64,000 nt of DNA, taken from NCBI GenBank assembly GCA_023259175.1, contig JAHFQV010000001.1, positions 42,411 through 106,410 of the forward strand, in the 5' to 3' direction. Origin of the DNA: Oxalobacteraceae bacterium (lineage in GTDB: Bacteria; Pseudomonadota; Gammaproteobacteria; Burkholderiales; Burkholderiaceae_D). Position 1 is the stretch's first letter. Each line of letters opens with the position of its first letter. Below, in pieces: positions 37,744 through 50,421 of this stretch. Under the pieces are notes generated by a model. The model had not been told where the DNA came from. It saw only the letters and a list, made by a program, of their open reading frames with translations, and searched no databases. The position numbers and the translations under genes were made by a program.

Positions 37744-40509
37744 ATGTCCTTCCTGACCAAAATTTTCGGCAGTCGTAATCAACGGCTCTTAAAACAATAT
37801 CAAAAAATCGTGCGCGAAATTAACGCTCTGGAACCGCAACTTGAGCTGCTCGATGACGATGCGCTCAAAGCGAAAACGGCGCAGTTTAAGGAGCGAATTG
37901 AGAAGGGCGAAAGTTTGGACGCGATCTTGCCTGAGGCATTTGCTGTTTGTCGCGAGGCGAGTAAGCGGGTACTTAAAATGCGCCATTTCGACGTGCAAAT
38001 GATCGGTGGTATGGCGCTCCATTTTGGCAAAATTGCGGAGATGGGTACGGGCGAAGGTAAGACCTTGATGGCAACCTTACCGATTTATTTAAATGCCTTG
38101 TCGGGTCAGGGCGTGCATGTGGTCACCGTCAATGATTATTTGGCGCAACGCGATGCCGAGTGGATGGGACAATTGTATTCTTGGTTGGGTTTGACGACAG
38201 GGATAAACCTATCGCAGTTGGAGCATGACGCGAAGCAGGGCGCCTACGCTTCCGATATTACCTACGGCACGAATAATGAATTTGGTTTCGACTATTTGCG
38301 CGACAACATGGTCTATGACGCGAAAGATCGCGTGCAACGCACGCTCAATTTCGCCGTGGTCGACGAGGTCGATTCGATTTTGATTGACGAAGCGCGCACG
38401 CCTTTGATCATTTCTGGTCAAGCGGAAAATCATACCGAACTCTATTACAAAATCAACGAAGTACCTAAGCTTCTGACCTTGCAAATCGGTGAAGAAACGC
38501 CGGATGGTAAAGGTGTCATTGAGGTGGAAGGCGATTACGTTAAAGATGAAAAAGCGCACTCAGTTTTATTGACCGAAGCAGGGCACGAAAAAGCTGAACG
38601 CATACTCACGCAAATGGGCTTGTTGCCAGAGGGCGCTTCCTTGTATGACCCAGCACACATTACGCTGATTCATCATCTCTATGCGGCTTTGCGTGCGCAG
38701 GCTTTGTATTTTAAAGACCAGCACTATGTCGTTTTAAATGACGAGATCGTGATCGTTGATGAATTCACCGGACGCATGATGACCGGTCGTCGTTGGTCTG
38801 ATGGCTTGCATCAAGCGGTTGAAGCCAAAGAAGGCGTGCGCATCCAAAATGAAAATCAGACACTAGCGTCCATTACTTTCCAAAACTATTTCCGGATGTA
38901 TCAGCGCTTGTCGGGGATGACGGGTACGGCGGATACGGAAGCCTACGAATTTCAGGAAATTTACGGTCTGGAGACCGTCGTCATTCCACCGAATCGTCTA
39001 TCACAACGCAAAGATCGGCAAGACCAAGTATATAAATCGCCGGAAGAAAAATACGGCGCAATGCTCAAAGATATTCAAGATTGTTACGAGCGTGGACAAC
39101 CAGTTTTGGTCGGTACCACCTCGATTGAAAATTCTGAATTATTGTCCGGTATTTTGACGAAAGCGAAATTGCCGCACAATGTACTCAATGCCAAACAGCA
39201 TGCGCGCGAAGCGGAAATTATCGCGCAAGCAGGTCGTCCTAAAGGTATTACGATTGCGACTAATATGGCCGGTCGTGGTACCGATATCGTATTGGGTGGC
39301 AACGTCGCCAAACAGGTACAGATTATCGAAGCTTCGACGACTTTGTCGGATGCTGAAAAGCAAAGCCAAGCGCAAATTTTGCGTGATGAATGGCAGTCTT
39401 TGCATGAGCAAGTGGTGACCGCCGGGGGCTTGCATATTGTTGGCACCGAGCGCCACGAATCGCGCCGTGTTGATAATCAATTGCGCGGTCGTTCGGGTCG
39501 TCAAGGTGATCCAGGTTCTTCCCGTTTTTACTTGTCTTTGGACGATCAATTGCTGCGCATTTTTGCGGGTGACCGTGTGCGTGCGATTATGGAACGCTTG
39601 AAAATGCCAGAGGGCGAACCGATAGAAGCGGGCATGGTCAGTCGTTCGATTGAATCGGCTCAGCGCAAGGTTGAAGCGCGTAACTTTGATATTCGTAAAC
39701 AGTTGTTGGAATACGATGACGTCGCCAACGATCAGCGCAAAGTCATCTATCAGCAGCGTAATGAGTTACTCGAAGCGCATGATATGTCTGAGTTGATCGC
39801 TTCACTGCGCGATGGCATGTTTGCGGATATCGTGCGTACTTATGTTCCGGAAGATTCGGTGGAAGAGCAGTGGGATTTGAAAGCCTTGGAATTGGCCCTG
39901 GCAAGCGAATGGGCCTTAGATTTACCGCTGCAAGGTCTGTTGGAGTCGAAAGAAAATATCACTGACCATGACGTTTTAGAGCGTGTGATCGCCGCAGCGA
40001 AGGCCAATTACGATGCCAAGATTGATTTGGTGGGTAAAGAGACTTTCGGCGGTTTCGAGCGCAGTATTATGTTGCAGAGCATCGACACCCACTGGCGCGA
40101 ACATTTAGCCGCATTGGATCACTTACGCCAAGGTATTCATTTGCGTGGGTATGCTCAGAAAAATCCTAAGCAGGAATATAAGCGCGAAGCGTTTGAATTA
40201 TTTGGTCAAATGCTCGATTTGATTAAAAATGAAGTGGTGCGTATGGTCGTTACCGTTCGTATCCAATCCCGTGAGGAAATCGAAGCCGCCGAGCAGCAAA
40301 TGGCGCAAGCGCAATTGGAAAACGTCCATTATCAACACGCTGAATTTGATGCCAATGCCTCGCCTGAAGAAATGCTGGCGCCACCACAGTCGCCTGTAGG
40401 TGAAGCACAGCAGCCGCATGTTGAACACGGATTTAAAATTGGCCGGAATGATCCATGCCCTTGCGGCAGCGGGAAAAAATATAAGCAATGCCACGGGAAA
40501 TTGGCTTGA
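37744..40509 (+). CDS. secA: Preprotein translocase ATPase SecA
   Basis: The motor of Sec protein export (921 residues). Walker A is MGTGEGKT, Walker B lies in [15 protein letters not shown], and the helicase motif regions [14 protein letters not shown] and [15 protein letters not shown] are intact. The C-terminal zinc-binding SEC-C motif [14 protein letters not shown], which contacts SecB and phospholipid, is complete. Length is normal for betaproteobacteria. A strong terminator follows within 45 bases. The order lpxC-DUF721-M23-secA is conserved in related genomes, as far as I know. Confidence 0.98.
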   Translation: MSFLTKIFGSRNQRLLKQYQKIVREINALEPQLELLDDDALKAKTAQFKERIEKGESLDAILPEAFAVCREASKRVLKMRHFDVQMIGGMALHFGKIAEMGTGEGKTLMATLPIYLNALSGQGVHVVTVNDYLAQRDAEWMGQLYSWLGLTTGINLSQLEHDAKQGAYASDITYGTNNEFGFDYLRDNMVYDAKDRVQRTLNFAVVDEVDSILIDEARTPLIISGQAENHTELYYKINEVPKLLTLQIGEETPDGKGVIEVEGDYVKDEKAHSVLLTEAGHEKAERILTQMGLLPEGASLYDPAHITLIHHLYAALRAQALYFKDQHYVVLNDEIVIVDEFTGRMMTGRRWSDGLHQAVEAKEGVRIQNENQTLASITFQNYFRMYQRLSGMTGTADTEAYEFQEIYGLETVVIPPNRLSQRKDRQDQVYKSPEEKYGAMLKDIQDCYERGQPVLVGTTSIENSELLSGILTKAKLPHNVLNAKQHAREAEIIAQAGRPKGITIATNMAGRGTDIVLGGNVAKQVQIIEASTTLSDAEKQSQAQILRDEWQSLHEQVVTAGGLHIVGTERHESRRVDNQLRGRSGRQGDPGSSRFYLSLDDQLLRIFAGDRVRAIMERLKMPEGEPIEAGMVSRSIESAQRKVEARNFDIRKQLLEYDDVANDQRKVIYQQRNELLEAHDMSELIASLRDGMFADIVRTYVPEDSVEEQWDLKALELALASEWALDLPLQGLLESKENITDHDVLERVIAAAKANYDAKIDLVGKETFGGFERSIMLQSIDTHWREHLAALDHLRQGIHLRGYAQKNPKQEYKREAFELFGQMLDLIKNEVVRMVVTVRIQSREEIEAAEQQMAQAQLENVHYQHAEFDANASPEEMLAPPQSPVGEAQQPHVEHGFKIGRNDPCPCGSGKKYKQCHGKLA

Positions 40510-40544
40510 TCGTGCAAACGATTTGAGCGTAATGCGACAGCAGA

Positions 40545-40588
40545 GAAAAAACGCCTCACATCCTGTTTTGGAGTGAGGCGTTTTTTTT
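40545..40588. terminator. Bidirectional rho-independent terminator between secA and marR
   Basis: ACGCCTCAC and GTGAGGCGT form a perfect 9-pair stem with a 13-base loop. It is flanked by AAAAAA upstream and TTTTTTTT downstream, so it can serve secA on the plus strand and marR on the minus strand. Confidence 0.9.
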
Positions 40589-40622
40589 GATAGAACCGAA
40601 GCGAACCCAAGGTGAACGTTGT

Positions 40623-41054
40623 TTAAAGTCCTTCGAGTAAGGTTTGTTTGAGCTTGCTTAACTCTGCATCGAGGGTTTCAAAATCTTCTGGCGCATAGCT
40701 GGTAAAGGTGGCTCGTCCTTCGGCGACGACCTGCGGGAAAATGTCGGCGAAACAGGCCTCGCCCTCAACAGTGAGTTTGACGAAAAATTGTCGCCTGTCT
40801 TCACCCCGTTCACGGAGTACCAAATTCTTCTTTTCTAAGCGATCGAGCACGCCTGTCAGCGTACCTTTGGTGATGAGGGTTTTTTCACCCAAATCTTTAC
40901 AGTTCATACCTGGCGTATTGCCCAAGGTTGCGATGATGTCGAACTGCGCCGATGTCAGTCCAAAGGCACGAACCCGTTTCGATGAGTGCTTCTCAAAAAG
41001 CTGCATGCATTCAGCAAGAAGGCGAATACTGCGCAAATAGCGTTTTTCGATCAT
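40623..41054 (-). CDS. MarR family transcriptional regulator
   Basis: Winged-helix regulator of 143 residues. Typical blocks are LTSAQFDIIATLGNTPGMNCKDLGEKTLITKGTLTGVLDRLEKKNLV, holding the recognition helix, and the wing RERGEDRRQFFVKLT. It is the last gene of an apparent minus-strand operon with cytochrome b561 and two YceI genes, 13 bases downstream of the nearer YceI gene. MarR proteins often respond to oxidants or aromatic acids; here it may control the YceI operon. Cys residues at about 40-100 could be redox-sensitive, but that is only a guess. Confidence 0.88.
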   Translation of the reverse strand: MIEKRYLRSIRLLAECMQLFEKHSSKRVRAFGLTSAQFDIIATLGNTPGMNCKDLGEKTLITKGTLTGVLDRLEKKNLVLRERGEDRRQFFVKLTVEGEACFADIFPQVVAEGRATFTSYAPEDFETLDAELSKLKQTLLEGL

Positions 41055-41067
41055 CCTAGAACCTTTT

Positions 41068-41658
41068 TTATTCTACTTTGGCAGCTTCGACCTGAATCGA
41101 AAGCCTTACTTCCGGCGCGAAACCATATTGTACGGCATAGTCCAAGCCAAAGTCAGTGCGTTTGATTTCGGCACTGGCATCCGCGCCACATATTTCGCGT
41201 TTGCTCATTGCATCTTGTATGCATTTGAATTGATTCACCACAAGACGAACTGGCTTGGTTACGCCGAGTAAGGTGAGCTCGCCATCGACTGCGACTAATT
41301 TATCGCCCTCAAATTGCATAGAAGTGCCTTTGTAAGAGATGCTCGGAAACTGCGCGACATCAAACATGTCTTTGCTCTTGGCGTGGGCGTTCATTTTTTC
41401 CATGCCGAAGTCGATCGTGTTGGCATCAATCGTGACTTGCATCGTGCCAGTTTTTGCCGCACGGTCTAGGGTGATGCTACCCGAGGTTTTATTGAATTTT
41501 CCGCGCCAAAAAGAGAGGCCTTTATGATCGGCGGCAAAACTTGGATAGGTATGGTTAGGATCGATCTTGTAAGTTTGCGCGTTTGCAGCGCCCGACATAA
41601 ATGTGATACTAGCGACGCTGGCGACCATTGCGCAGCTCAGGGTGGACTTTAATTTCAT
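41068..41658 (-). CDS. Periplasmic YceI family protein
   Basis: A 196-residue protein with a signal peptide (LSCAMVASVASITFMSGAANAQT) and one lipocalin-like YceI domain. YKIDPNHTYPSFAADHKGLSFWRGKFNKTSG starts the domain and FGLDYAVQYGFAPEVRLSI ends it. YceI proteins bind isoprenoid lipids such as polyprenyl chains and are often paired with cytochrome b561. Its ATG shares one base with the stop of the next YceI gene upstream (TAATG), so translation is coupled. Two Cys (CIQDAMSKREIC) may form a disulfide. Confidence 0.92.
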   Translation of the reverse strand: MKLKSTLSCAMVASVASITFMSGAANAQTYKIDPNHTYPSFAADHKGLSFWRGKFNKTSGSITLDRAAKTGTMQVTIDANTIDFGMEKMNAHAKSKDMFDVAQFPSISYKGTSMQFEGDKLVAVDGELTLLGVTKPVRLVVNQFKCIQDAMSKREICGADASAEIKRTDFGLDYAVQYGFAPEVRLSIQVEAAKVE

Positions 41659-42242
41659 TATTGTGCTCCATTGATTGGGGTGGTTACGATCTTAAATTTG
41701 ACGATCACTTCATCGGCTACCATGCTGGTATCTTTCCACTCACCTTCGCCGATTTGAAAGCTGAGTCGTTTCAAAGGAATACTACCTTCAAACACGAGGC
41801 GCTGCGCCTCTTGTTTTTGCAAAACGCGGAAAGTTAAAACCTGCGTTCGTCCTTTCAGAGTGAGCTTTCCGCTGACCTCAAGCTGCGCTGCATTGATGCG
41901 TTTAATTTGGCTGGCTTTGAACTGCGCTTTGGGAAATGCCGCGCTGTTAAACCATTCTTTTTTTAAGACTTCCCCGTTCAATTCAGGTGCGGGCAGATTG
42001 AGGCTAGTCATATCAATGTCGAATTCGAGTTGACTCAATTCAGGATGCGCAGCATTAAAATTGAGTTGACTAGAAAATCGCTTAAAGTAGGCGGTAATGG
42101 GTACATCCATTTGCTTAAATGTGATTGCAACGCTGCTTTGGCTCGCATCGAGTTTTTCACTCCACGCGAAAGCGGTAGATAGCATAGAAAGTAGGCTGAC
42201 CGCCATCCCAAGTAGCCATCGTTTTTGAAGTGCACTTACCAT
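41658..42242 (-). CDS. Second YceI family protein
   Basis: A 194-residue paralogue of the downstream YceI gene, with a signal peptide ending near LSTAFAWSEK. The domain begins LDASQSSVAITFKQMDVPITAYFKRFSSQLNF and contains PELSQLEFDIDMTSLN and SEVSGKLTLKG-like blocks. The two copies are only distantly similar, so they are not a recent duplication. It sits 99 bases after the cytochrome b561 gene on the same strand. A role in quinone or isoprenoid handling near the b561 cytochrome is inferred from family and context. Confidence 0.9.
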   Translation of the reverse strand: MVSALQKRWLLGMAVSLLSMLSTAFAWSEKLDASQSSVAITFKQMDVPITAYFKRFSSQLNFNAAHPELSQLEFDIDMTSLNLPAPELNGEVLKKEWFNSAAFPKAQFKASQIKRINAAQLEVSGKLTLKGRTQVLTFRVLQKQEAQRLVFEGSIPLKRLSFQIGEGEWKDTSMVADEVIVKFKIVTTPINGAQ

Positions 42243-42341
42243 TAAAATTCCCTTTTGTTTGAATGACCGTGAGGCACATCAGCTTGAATTGTTGAGTCTG
42301 TGTTTGGATCGTTTGTGTTGATCGATTGGCCCAAAGCAAAC

Positions 42342-42872
42342 CTAATATTTCCCTGGCAGTATACGACTCAAGATCTTATCTTTGTCTAAGAATTGGTGCT
42401 TCATTGCAGCGATGAAGTGTACTGCGATTAAAAAAAGAAGGGAGTAGGTCAGCGTTTCATGTAGCCATTTTAACGGGACTTTTAAATCGGCTTGCGGACC
42501 GTAAAACACGGGAAGCTCAATCACACCGAAATAAACCACGGGAACGCCCGCTGCGAGCGAATAAAAATAGCCCGAAAGCGGGGCGCACATCATCAGGAAA
42601 TAAAGGCTGATATGCATCGCTGCCGCCATCCATTTTTCCACACGACCCATGCTGTCTGGAAAACGCGGTGCGCGATATAGGCCGCGCAAAGCTAAGCGAA
42701 CGAGCACCAGCAGGAAAATACTCACCCCTAGCCATTTGTGCCAAGAATAGAGTCTGAGCTTCTGTGGACTAAAGGCTAGGCCCGTCATATAAGCACCCAT
42801 AGCCAATGCGGCCAAGAGCAGCAGGGCGACGAGCCAATGAAAGAAAATATGACTGGAGTGGTATTTGCGCAT
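42342..42872 (-). CDS. Cytochrome b561
   Basis: Inner-membrane di-haem cytochrome of 176 residues with four helices. Haem-ligand histidines lie in YHSSHIFFHWLVALLLL (helix 1), LYSWHKWLGVSIF (helix 2), and HETLTYSLLFLIAVHFIAAMKHQ (helix 4). Bacterial b561 proteins of this type move electrons between quinol and acceptors such as superoxide or periplasmic proteins. It is the first gene of the b561-YceI-YceI-MarR set, so it probably forms the enzymatic part of that unit. Confidence 0.92.
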   Translation of the reverse strand: MRKYHSSHIFFHWLVALLLLAALAMGAYMTGLAFSPQKLRLYSWHKWLGVSIFLLVLVRLALRGLYRAPRFPDSMGRVEKWMAAAMHISLYFLMMCAPLSGYFYSLAAGVPVVYFGVIELPVFYGPQADLKVPLKWLHETLTYSLLFLIAVHFIAAMKHQFLDKDKILSRILPGKY

Positions 42873-45352
<2,480 letters not shown>

Positions 45353-45355
<3 letters not shown>

Positions 45356-45396
45356 GCTGAAACTAAGTTGAACCTAAGTTGAACATAAGTTGAGCA
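45353..45396. repeat. Four 11-bp tandem repeats at the protease stop codon
   Basis: TAAGCTGAAAC, TAAGTTGAACC, TAAGTTGAACA and TAAGTTGAGCA follow one another without gaps. The first copy contains the stop codon. Because 11 is not a multiple of 3, TAA appears in all three frames across the array. Confidence 0.8.
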
Positions 45397-45420
45397 AAAC
45401 GCGGCATGATGTAAGTCGCA

Positions 45421-45457
45421 AAAAAAGCTGCCAAATCGTGAGATTGGCAGCTTTTTT
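45421..45457. terminator. Bidirectional terminator between M4 protease gene and purB
   Basis: AAAAAAGCTGCCAA pairs with TTGGCAGCTTTTTT around a short loop. The A-run and T-run on the two sides allow termination on both strands, serving the convergent protease gene and purB. Confidence 0.9.
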
Positions 45458-45489
45458 CTTGGGTGTGGAAATAGTTTTGGAATTTCCGT

Positions 45490-46941
<1,452 letters not shown>

Positions 46942-47111
46942 TTAAGGGATGAAGTAAGCAGTGAAGCAAATTCGAAATTTCGAACTGTAAAAGGGCGATT
47001 TTACCATTTTTAAGCCTAGATTTCTGTTGCTCCATTTTTAATAAATAAGCAATTTCGGCGCATTCGGCGCGCTCAGTGCTATAATCGCAGCTCAACTTAC
47101 TACTATCTACT

Positions 47112-47720
47112 ATGAAATTAATCGGTTCCCTAGCAAGTCCATACGTGAGAAAAGTCCGCGTGGTGATGGCGGAAAAAAAGCTTGATTACGCTTTGATACT
47201 TGAAAACGTTTGGGCACCAGATACAACGATTCAGCAATCGAATCCGCTTGGTAAAGTTCCCTGTTTGTTGATGGAAGATGGCGGCGCAATGTTTGATTCG
47301 CGCGTTATCGTTGAGTACTTAGATACCCTGACACCTGTCGGAAAACTGATACCTCCAAACGGACGTGAACGCGCCGAAGTGAAAAGCTGGGAAGCGCTTG
47401 CCGACGGAATTCTAGACGCGGCCGTCTTGGTGCGTTTGGAAAAAACTACACGTCCAAGCCATCTTCAAAGCGAAGTTTGGATTAGTCGCCAATTCGACAA
47501 AGTGTTTGCCGGCCTCAAAGCGATGTCACAAGGCTTGGCAGAGTCGCCTTACTGTGTTGGTAATCACTTGACCTTGGCCGATATCAGCGTGGTGTGTTGT
47601 TTAGATTGGCTGAGCTTTCGCTTTCCAGACATAAAATGGCGCGATGACTACCTCAATCTCGTCAAATTGGCCGACAAACTCGCAGAACGCGCGTCGTTTA
47701 AAGATACCCTGCCCGAGTGA
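47112..47720 (+). CDS. Glutathione S-transferase family protein
   Basis: A 202-residue protein with an N-terminal thioredoxin fold (MKLIGSLASPYVRKVRVVMAEKKLDYAL) carrying Ser9 or Tyr11 as the possible catalytic residue, NPLGKVPCLL with the cis-Pro, and a DSRVIVEYLD glutathione site. The C-terminal helical domain has CVGNHLTLADISVVCCLDWLSF. The style is close to E. coli YibF and the beta-like GSTs. Substrate is unknown. It diverges from purB; the 77-base spacer to tonB contains a GC-rich hairpin. Confidence 0.9.
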   Translation: MKLIGSLASPYVRKVRVVMAEKKLDYALILENVWAPDTTIQQSNPLGKVPCLLMEDGGAMFDSRVIVEYLDTLTPVGKLIPPNGRERAEVKSWEALADGILDAAVLVRLEKTTRPSHLQSEVWISRQFDKVFAGLKAMSQGLAESPYCVGNHLTLADISVVCCLDWLSFRFPDIKWRDDYLNLVKLADKLAERASFKDTLPE

Positions 47721-47731
47721 ATTTTTTGCTT

Positions 47732-47756
47732 GAGGGAAGGCGCGAGCGCTTCCCTC
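47732..47756. terminator. Hairpin between convergent GST and tonB genes
   Basis: GAGGGAAG and CTTCCCTC pair perfectly over 8 bases with a 9-base GC-rich loop, 12 bases after the GST stop. No U-run follows on either strand, so the call rests on stem and position. Confidence 0.45.
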
Positions 47757-47797
47757 CCGTGTAGGTGGGTGGTCGTCTAATCGTCTAATCGTGTTAT

Positions 47798-48472
47798 TTA
47801 GGTGCGCAAGGAAAACGAGATGCTGGCAGTGGCCAGTACCGCGATTTTTCGACCATCTTCAATATGCGGTTTAAACAGTGCCCGCATCAGCGCCAAGCGT
47901 GCCGACTCATCCAATCTTGCAAAGCCAGAGGATTGCAAAATATCGACTCGCTCTGCACGCCCATTTTCGTTTACTAAGACCTGCATGACGACCCGGCCTT
48001 CCTCGCCTAGCCGTCGCGCCATCGGCGGATAGTCGGCTTGAGGTGCTTGTAGGTATTCCACATGATTCACCTGCTGCGGAAGCTTCGCTTCGTTTTTCGC
48101 CTGTCGTGTAAGCGGCTGGGCTATCGTATCCTGACTGACCACAGGGGGTGCTGGGCTAGGGTCGGCCGGACTTGCGTTTAGAGCGATCGAGTTGGCTAAA
48201 TCCTGATTCGGTATCGGCAAGGCTGTCAGCACTGGTTCGAGCATAGGCTGGGGTGCTTTGTTGCTAGGCGAAGTGGTCGGAATAGGTTTGCTAGGCTCGT
48301 GAATATTTGGACTTTGCGATGGGAGCAGCATGACCAAGCTTTCCTTGGCGACCAAGCGCTGAAAATGAACCGGATTTAGCAGCAAGGCGTAAAACATCGC
48401 CGCGTGCGCCAGTACAATCACGGTACCTGTGAAAATCGGTTTGGACCAAGGGTGAAAAGAGCTGGATTTCAT
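47798..48472 (-). CDS. tonB: TonB family energy transducer
   Basis: A 224-residue bitopic periplasmic-spanning protein. An N-terminal helix (PIFTGTVIVLAHAAMFYALLL) includes the conserved His expected to meet ExbB/ExbD. A long Pro-rich spacer (about 50-130) crosses the periplasm, and the C-terminal TonB domain has YPPMARRLGEEGRVVMQVLVNENGRAERV and SARLALMRALFKP. It transmits proton-motive force to outer-membrane receptors for iron chelates. No exbB or exbD gene is adjacent. A Fur-box-like sequence lies just upstream, so iron repression is likely. Confidence 0.9.
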   Translation of the reverse strand: MKSSSFHPWSKPIFTGTVIVLAHAAMFYALLLNPVHFQRLVAKESLVMLLPSQSPNIHEPSKPIPTTSPSNKAPQPMLEPVLTALPIPNQDLANSIALNASPADPSPAPPVVSQDTIAQPLTRQAKNEAKLPQQVNHVEYLQAPQADYPPMARRLGEEGRVVMQVLVNENGRAERVDILQSSGFARLDESARLALMRALFKPHIEDGRKIAVLATASISFSLRT

Positions 48473-48492
48473 TGTTCGCGCCGCCGTTATCT

Positions 48493-48513
48493 AAATGAGA
48501 GTAATTCGCATTT
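48493..48513. promoter_or_regulatory. Probable Fur box of tonB
   Basis: AAATGAGAGTAATTCGCATTT closely follows the AAATGAGAATNATTCTCATTT form of the Fur consensus, with 5-base perfect outer arms. It lies 20 to 41 bases upstream of the tonB start, over the expected promoter. Confidence 0.7.
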
Positions 48514-48574
48514 AAATTATGCTTGAATTTTGAGCGCAATACAATCAAAATTTCAGCCGAAATTTAGCAGAATT

Positions 48575-49426
48575 CTAAACTACACCCATTTCTTCCCCTA
48601 GGCGTAGCGAACATCCGGCGCTCCAATTTTGGTTAAACTGCATGCTAGCAGCTGGAAAGAGCATCACCACTGTCGAACCGAGTAAAAATCGACCCATTTC
48701 TTCACCCTTAGCCAAAACAATATTTTGATCTAGATAATTCCAAGTGCGCACACTGGCGCTGCGAGGCGGATTGACGATGCCGTGCCAGGCGGTGTGCATG
48801 CTGCCGACGATGGTGGCACCGACCAAAACCATCACGAATGGACCATGCTCGCCCTCAAACAGACACACCACCCGTTCATTGCGCGCAAACAAATCCGGCA
48901 CACCTCGCGCAGTGGTCGGATTAACAGAAAATAAGCTGCCAGGCACATAAGTCATCTGGCTTAAACGTCCAGCGCAAGGCATGTGTATCCGATGATAGTC
49001 TTTCGGGCTTAAATAAATATTCGCAAACTGACCACCATCAAATCGAGCCGCCAGCGCTTCGTCTCCACCCAGCAAAGCACGGGTCGAAAAAGAATGGCCT
49101 TTGGCCTGAAAAATTTGATCTTGCAAAATCGAGCCAAATTCACTCATCGCACCATCGACCGGACAAACATAAGCGGCAGCAGCGAAAGGGCGTGCTTGTG
49201 GTTTCAAAGCGCGCGTGAAAAAATCATTAAAACTGGCGTACTGGCTAATGTCAGATTGAAGCGCCTCATCCATATTGACCTGATAGCGTTTCACGAACCA
49301 AGCAATGATGCGTGTAGTAGAAGCGCCACCACGCCAATTGGCCACCACACCCGCAAATAGGGTGATCCAAAGCTTGGGCAGACAATATTGAGGGAGTACA
49401 GCAAGACGATCAGATAAACGCAGCAC
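48575..49426 (-). CDS. psd: Phosphatidylserine decarboxylase
   Basis: Inner-membrane enzyme that makes phosphatidylethanolamine. Conserved blocks are LPQYCLPKLWITLFAG at the N-terminus, NDFFTRALKPQARPF, CPVDGAMSEFG, LSPKDYHRIHMP, and the self-cleavage motif LGST (FLLGSTVVMLFP), where the Ser becomes the pyruvoyl group. The track start at 49486 adds 20 residues with no family match; I prefer GTG 49426, giving 283 residues beginning MLRLSDRLAVLPQY. The start is uncertain by a few codons. tonB follows on the same strand. Confidence 0.9.
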   Translation of the reverse strand: MLRLSDRLAVLPQYCLPKLWITLFAGVVANWRGGASTTRIIAWFVKRYQVNMDEALQSDISQYASFNDFFTRALKPQARPFAAAAYVCPVDGAMSEFGSILQDQIFQAKGHSFSTRALLGGDEALAARFDGGQFANIYLSPKDYHRIHMPCAGRLSQMTYVPGSLFSVNPTTARGVPDLFARNERVVCLFEGEHGPFVMVLVGATIVGSMHTAWHGIVNPPRSASVRTWNYLDQNIVLAKGEEMGRFLLGSTVVMLFPAASMQFNQNWSAGCSLRLGEEMGVV

Positions 49427-49868
49427 GATAAGCCTAGAGGGGAAAAGTGAATGCAGGATTATAGCTGCTAAGAAAGCTCGCGCCAAATTGAAAAAAAGCC
49501 GAGCTTAGCACCGACGTGAACGCCGGAACGGCCTGGCAAATTTGGTGCACGCCAAAGAACTCACCAGCATACCTTTTTCCTAATCCATATTTAGTTATAA
49601 TCTATTGGATTCTAATTTTTCATAGTGATAAACTTCGCTTCGTTGTTGAAGTTATGTCGGCCTAGCGGCCATTTAAACCGAGATTTTCCATTAGGATTTG
49701 AGATGATGGCGGATGCACTTTTCGAGGCAGGTTTGGCGTGAATGAGGCGCTCATGGCTAGCCATGAGCAACGAAGAACGTCAAAAATGACCGGAAATGCG
49801 CCGCCAGCACTTAAATAGCAGCTTTGCTGCGCCTAATGGAAAATCTCGGTTAAACTCAGGAGAATTCA
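49427..49868. promoter_or_regulatory. Divergent region between psd and the AhpC gene
   Basis: This 442-base region has no gene. TATAAT at 49596-49601 is a good -10 candidate for the AhpC gene. TTAG-N7-CTAT-N7-TAAT at 49591-49616 resembles part of an OxyR site but overlaps the -10 box. The rest is a long imperfect palindrome (49676-49851) that ends 17 bases before the start codon. Confidence 0.5.
49676..49851. repeat. About 176-bp long palindromic element in the AhpC gene leader
   Basis: The ends AACCGAGATTTTCCATTAGG and CCTAATGGAAAATCTCGGTT are perfect 20-base inverted repeats. Near the centre lies a perfect 20-base palindrome, GCTCATGGCTAGCCATGAGC (49749-49768). The flanks between are also partly complementary (GGCGGATGCA with TGCGCCGCC). 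The centres of outer arms and inner palindrome differ by only 5 bases, so the whole element can fold as one hairpin. No coding capacity is seen. It resembles a MITE or a dispersed palindromic repeat. Confidence 0.8.
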
Positions 49869-50417
49869 ATGAAAACAGTAGGACAAAAACTCGACGCATT
49901 TAGCGTACCCGCAGCCAAACCCGGTTTTAATCATCACGAAGAAAACGGTGTATCGGCCTTCGAAAATATCACCGAAGCCTCATTCCCAGGCAAGTGGAAA
50001 ATCATCTATTTCTACCCCAAAGATTTTACCTTTGTCTGCCCGACAGAGATCGTCGAATTTGCAAAATTAAATGACGATTTCGCAGAGCGTGACGCAGTCT
50101 TGATGGGCGGCTCCACCGACAATGAATTTTGTAAGCTAGCATGGCGTCGTGAGCACAAAGACCTCGACAAACTTAACCACTACGCCTTCGGTGATGCAAC
50201 CGGCGCCCTAGTCGATATGTTAGGTGTGCGTGACGTGAATGCAGGCGTGGCTTTACGTGCGACTTTTGTGGTTGATCCAGATAATGTGATTCAGCACGTT
50301 TCAGTTAATAATTTAAATGTAGGACGTAATCCTACAGAAATTTTGCGGATTTTGGATGGTTTGCAAACGGATGAGTTATGTCCATGTAATCGCAAAGTGG
50401 GCGGTGAAACATTGTAA
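49869..50417 (+). CDS. ahpC: AhpC/Prx1-type peroxiredoxin
   Basis: Typical 2-Cys peroxiredoxin of 182 residues, preceded by AGGAG. The peroxidatic Cys lies in FYPKDFTFVCPTEIVEF and the resolving Cys in DELCPCNRKVGGETL. GGSTDNEFCKLAWRREH and LRATFVVDPDN are typical of the AhpE-like/AhpC group that pairs with AhpD. No ahpF flavoprotein is near; the AhpD-like gene downstream is the likely reductant partner. The upstream palindrome and downstream 98-bp repeats flank this gene on both sides, so its mRNA ends are expected to be highly structured. Confidence 0.94.
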   Translation: MKTVGQKLDAFSVPAAKPGFNHHEENGVSAFENITEASFPGKWKIIYFYPKDFTFVCPTEIVEFAKLNDDFAERDAVLMGGSTDNEFCKLAWRREHKDLDKLNHYAFGDATGALVDMLGVRDVNAGVALRATFVVDPDNVIQHVSVNNLNVGRNPTEILRILDGLQTDELCPCNRKVGGETL

Positions 50418-50421
50418 ATCC

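Noticed and set aside
49676-49851. Complete insertion sequence
   Set aside because: Only about 176 bases, with no transposase frame; at most a MITE-like element.
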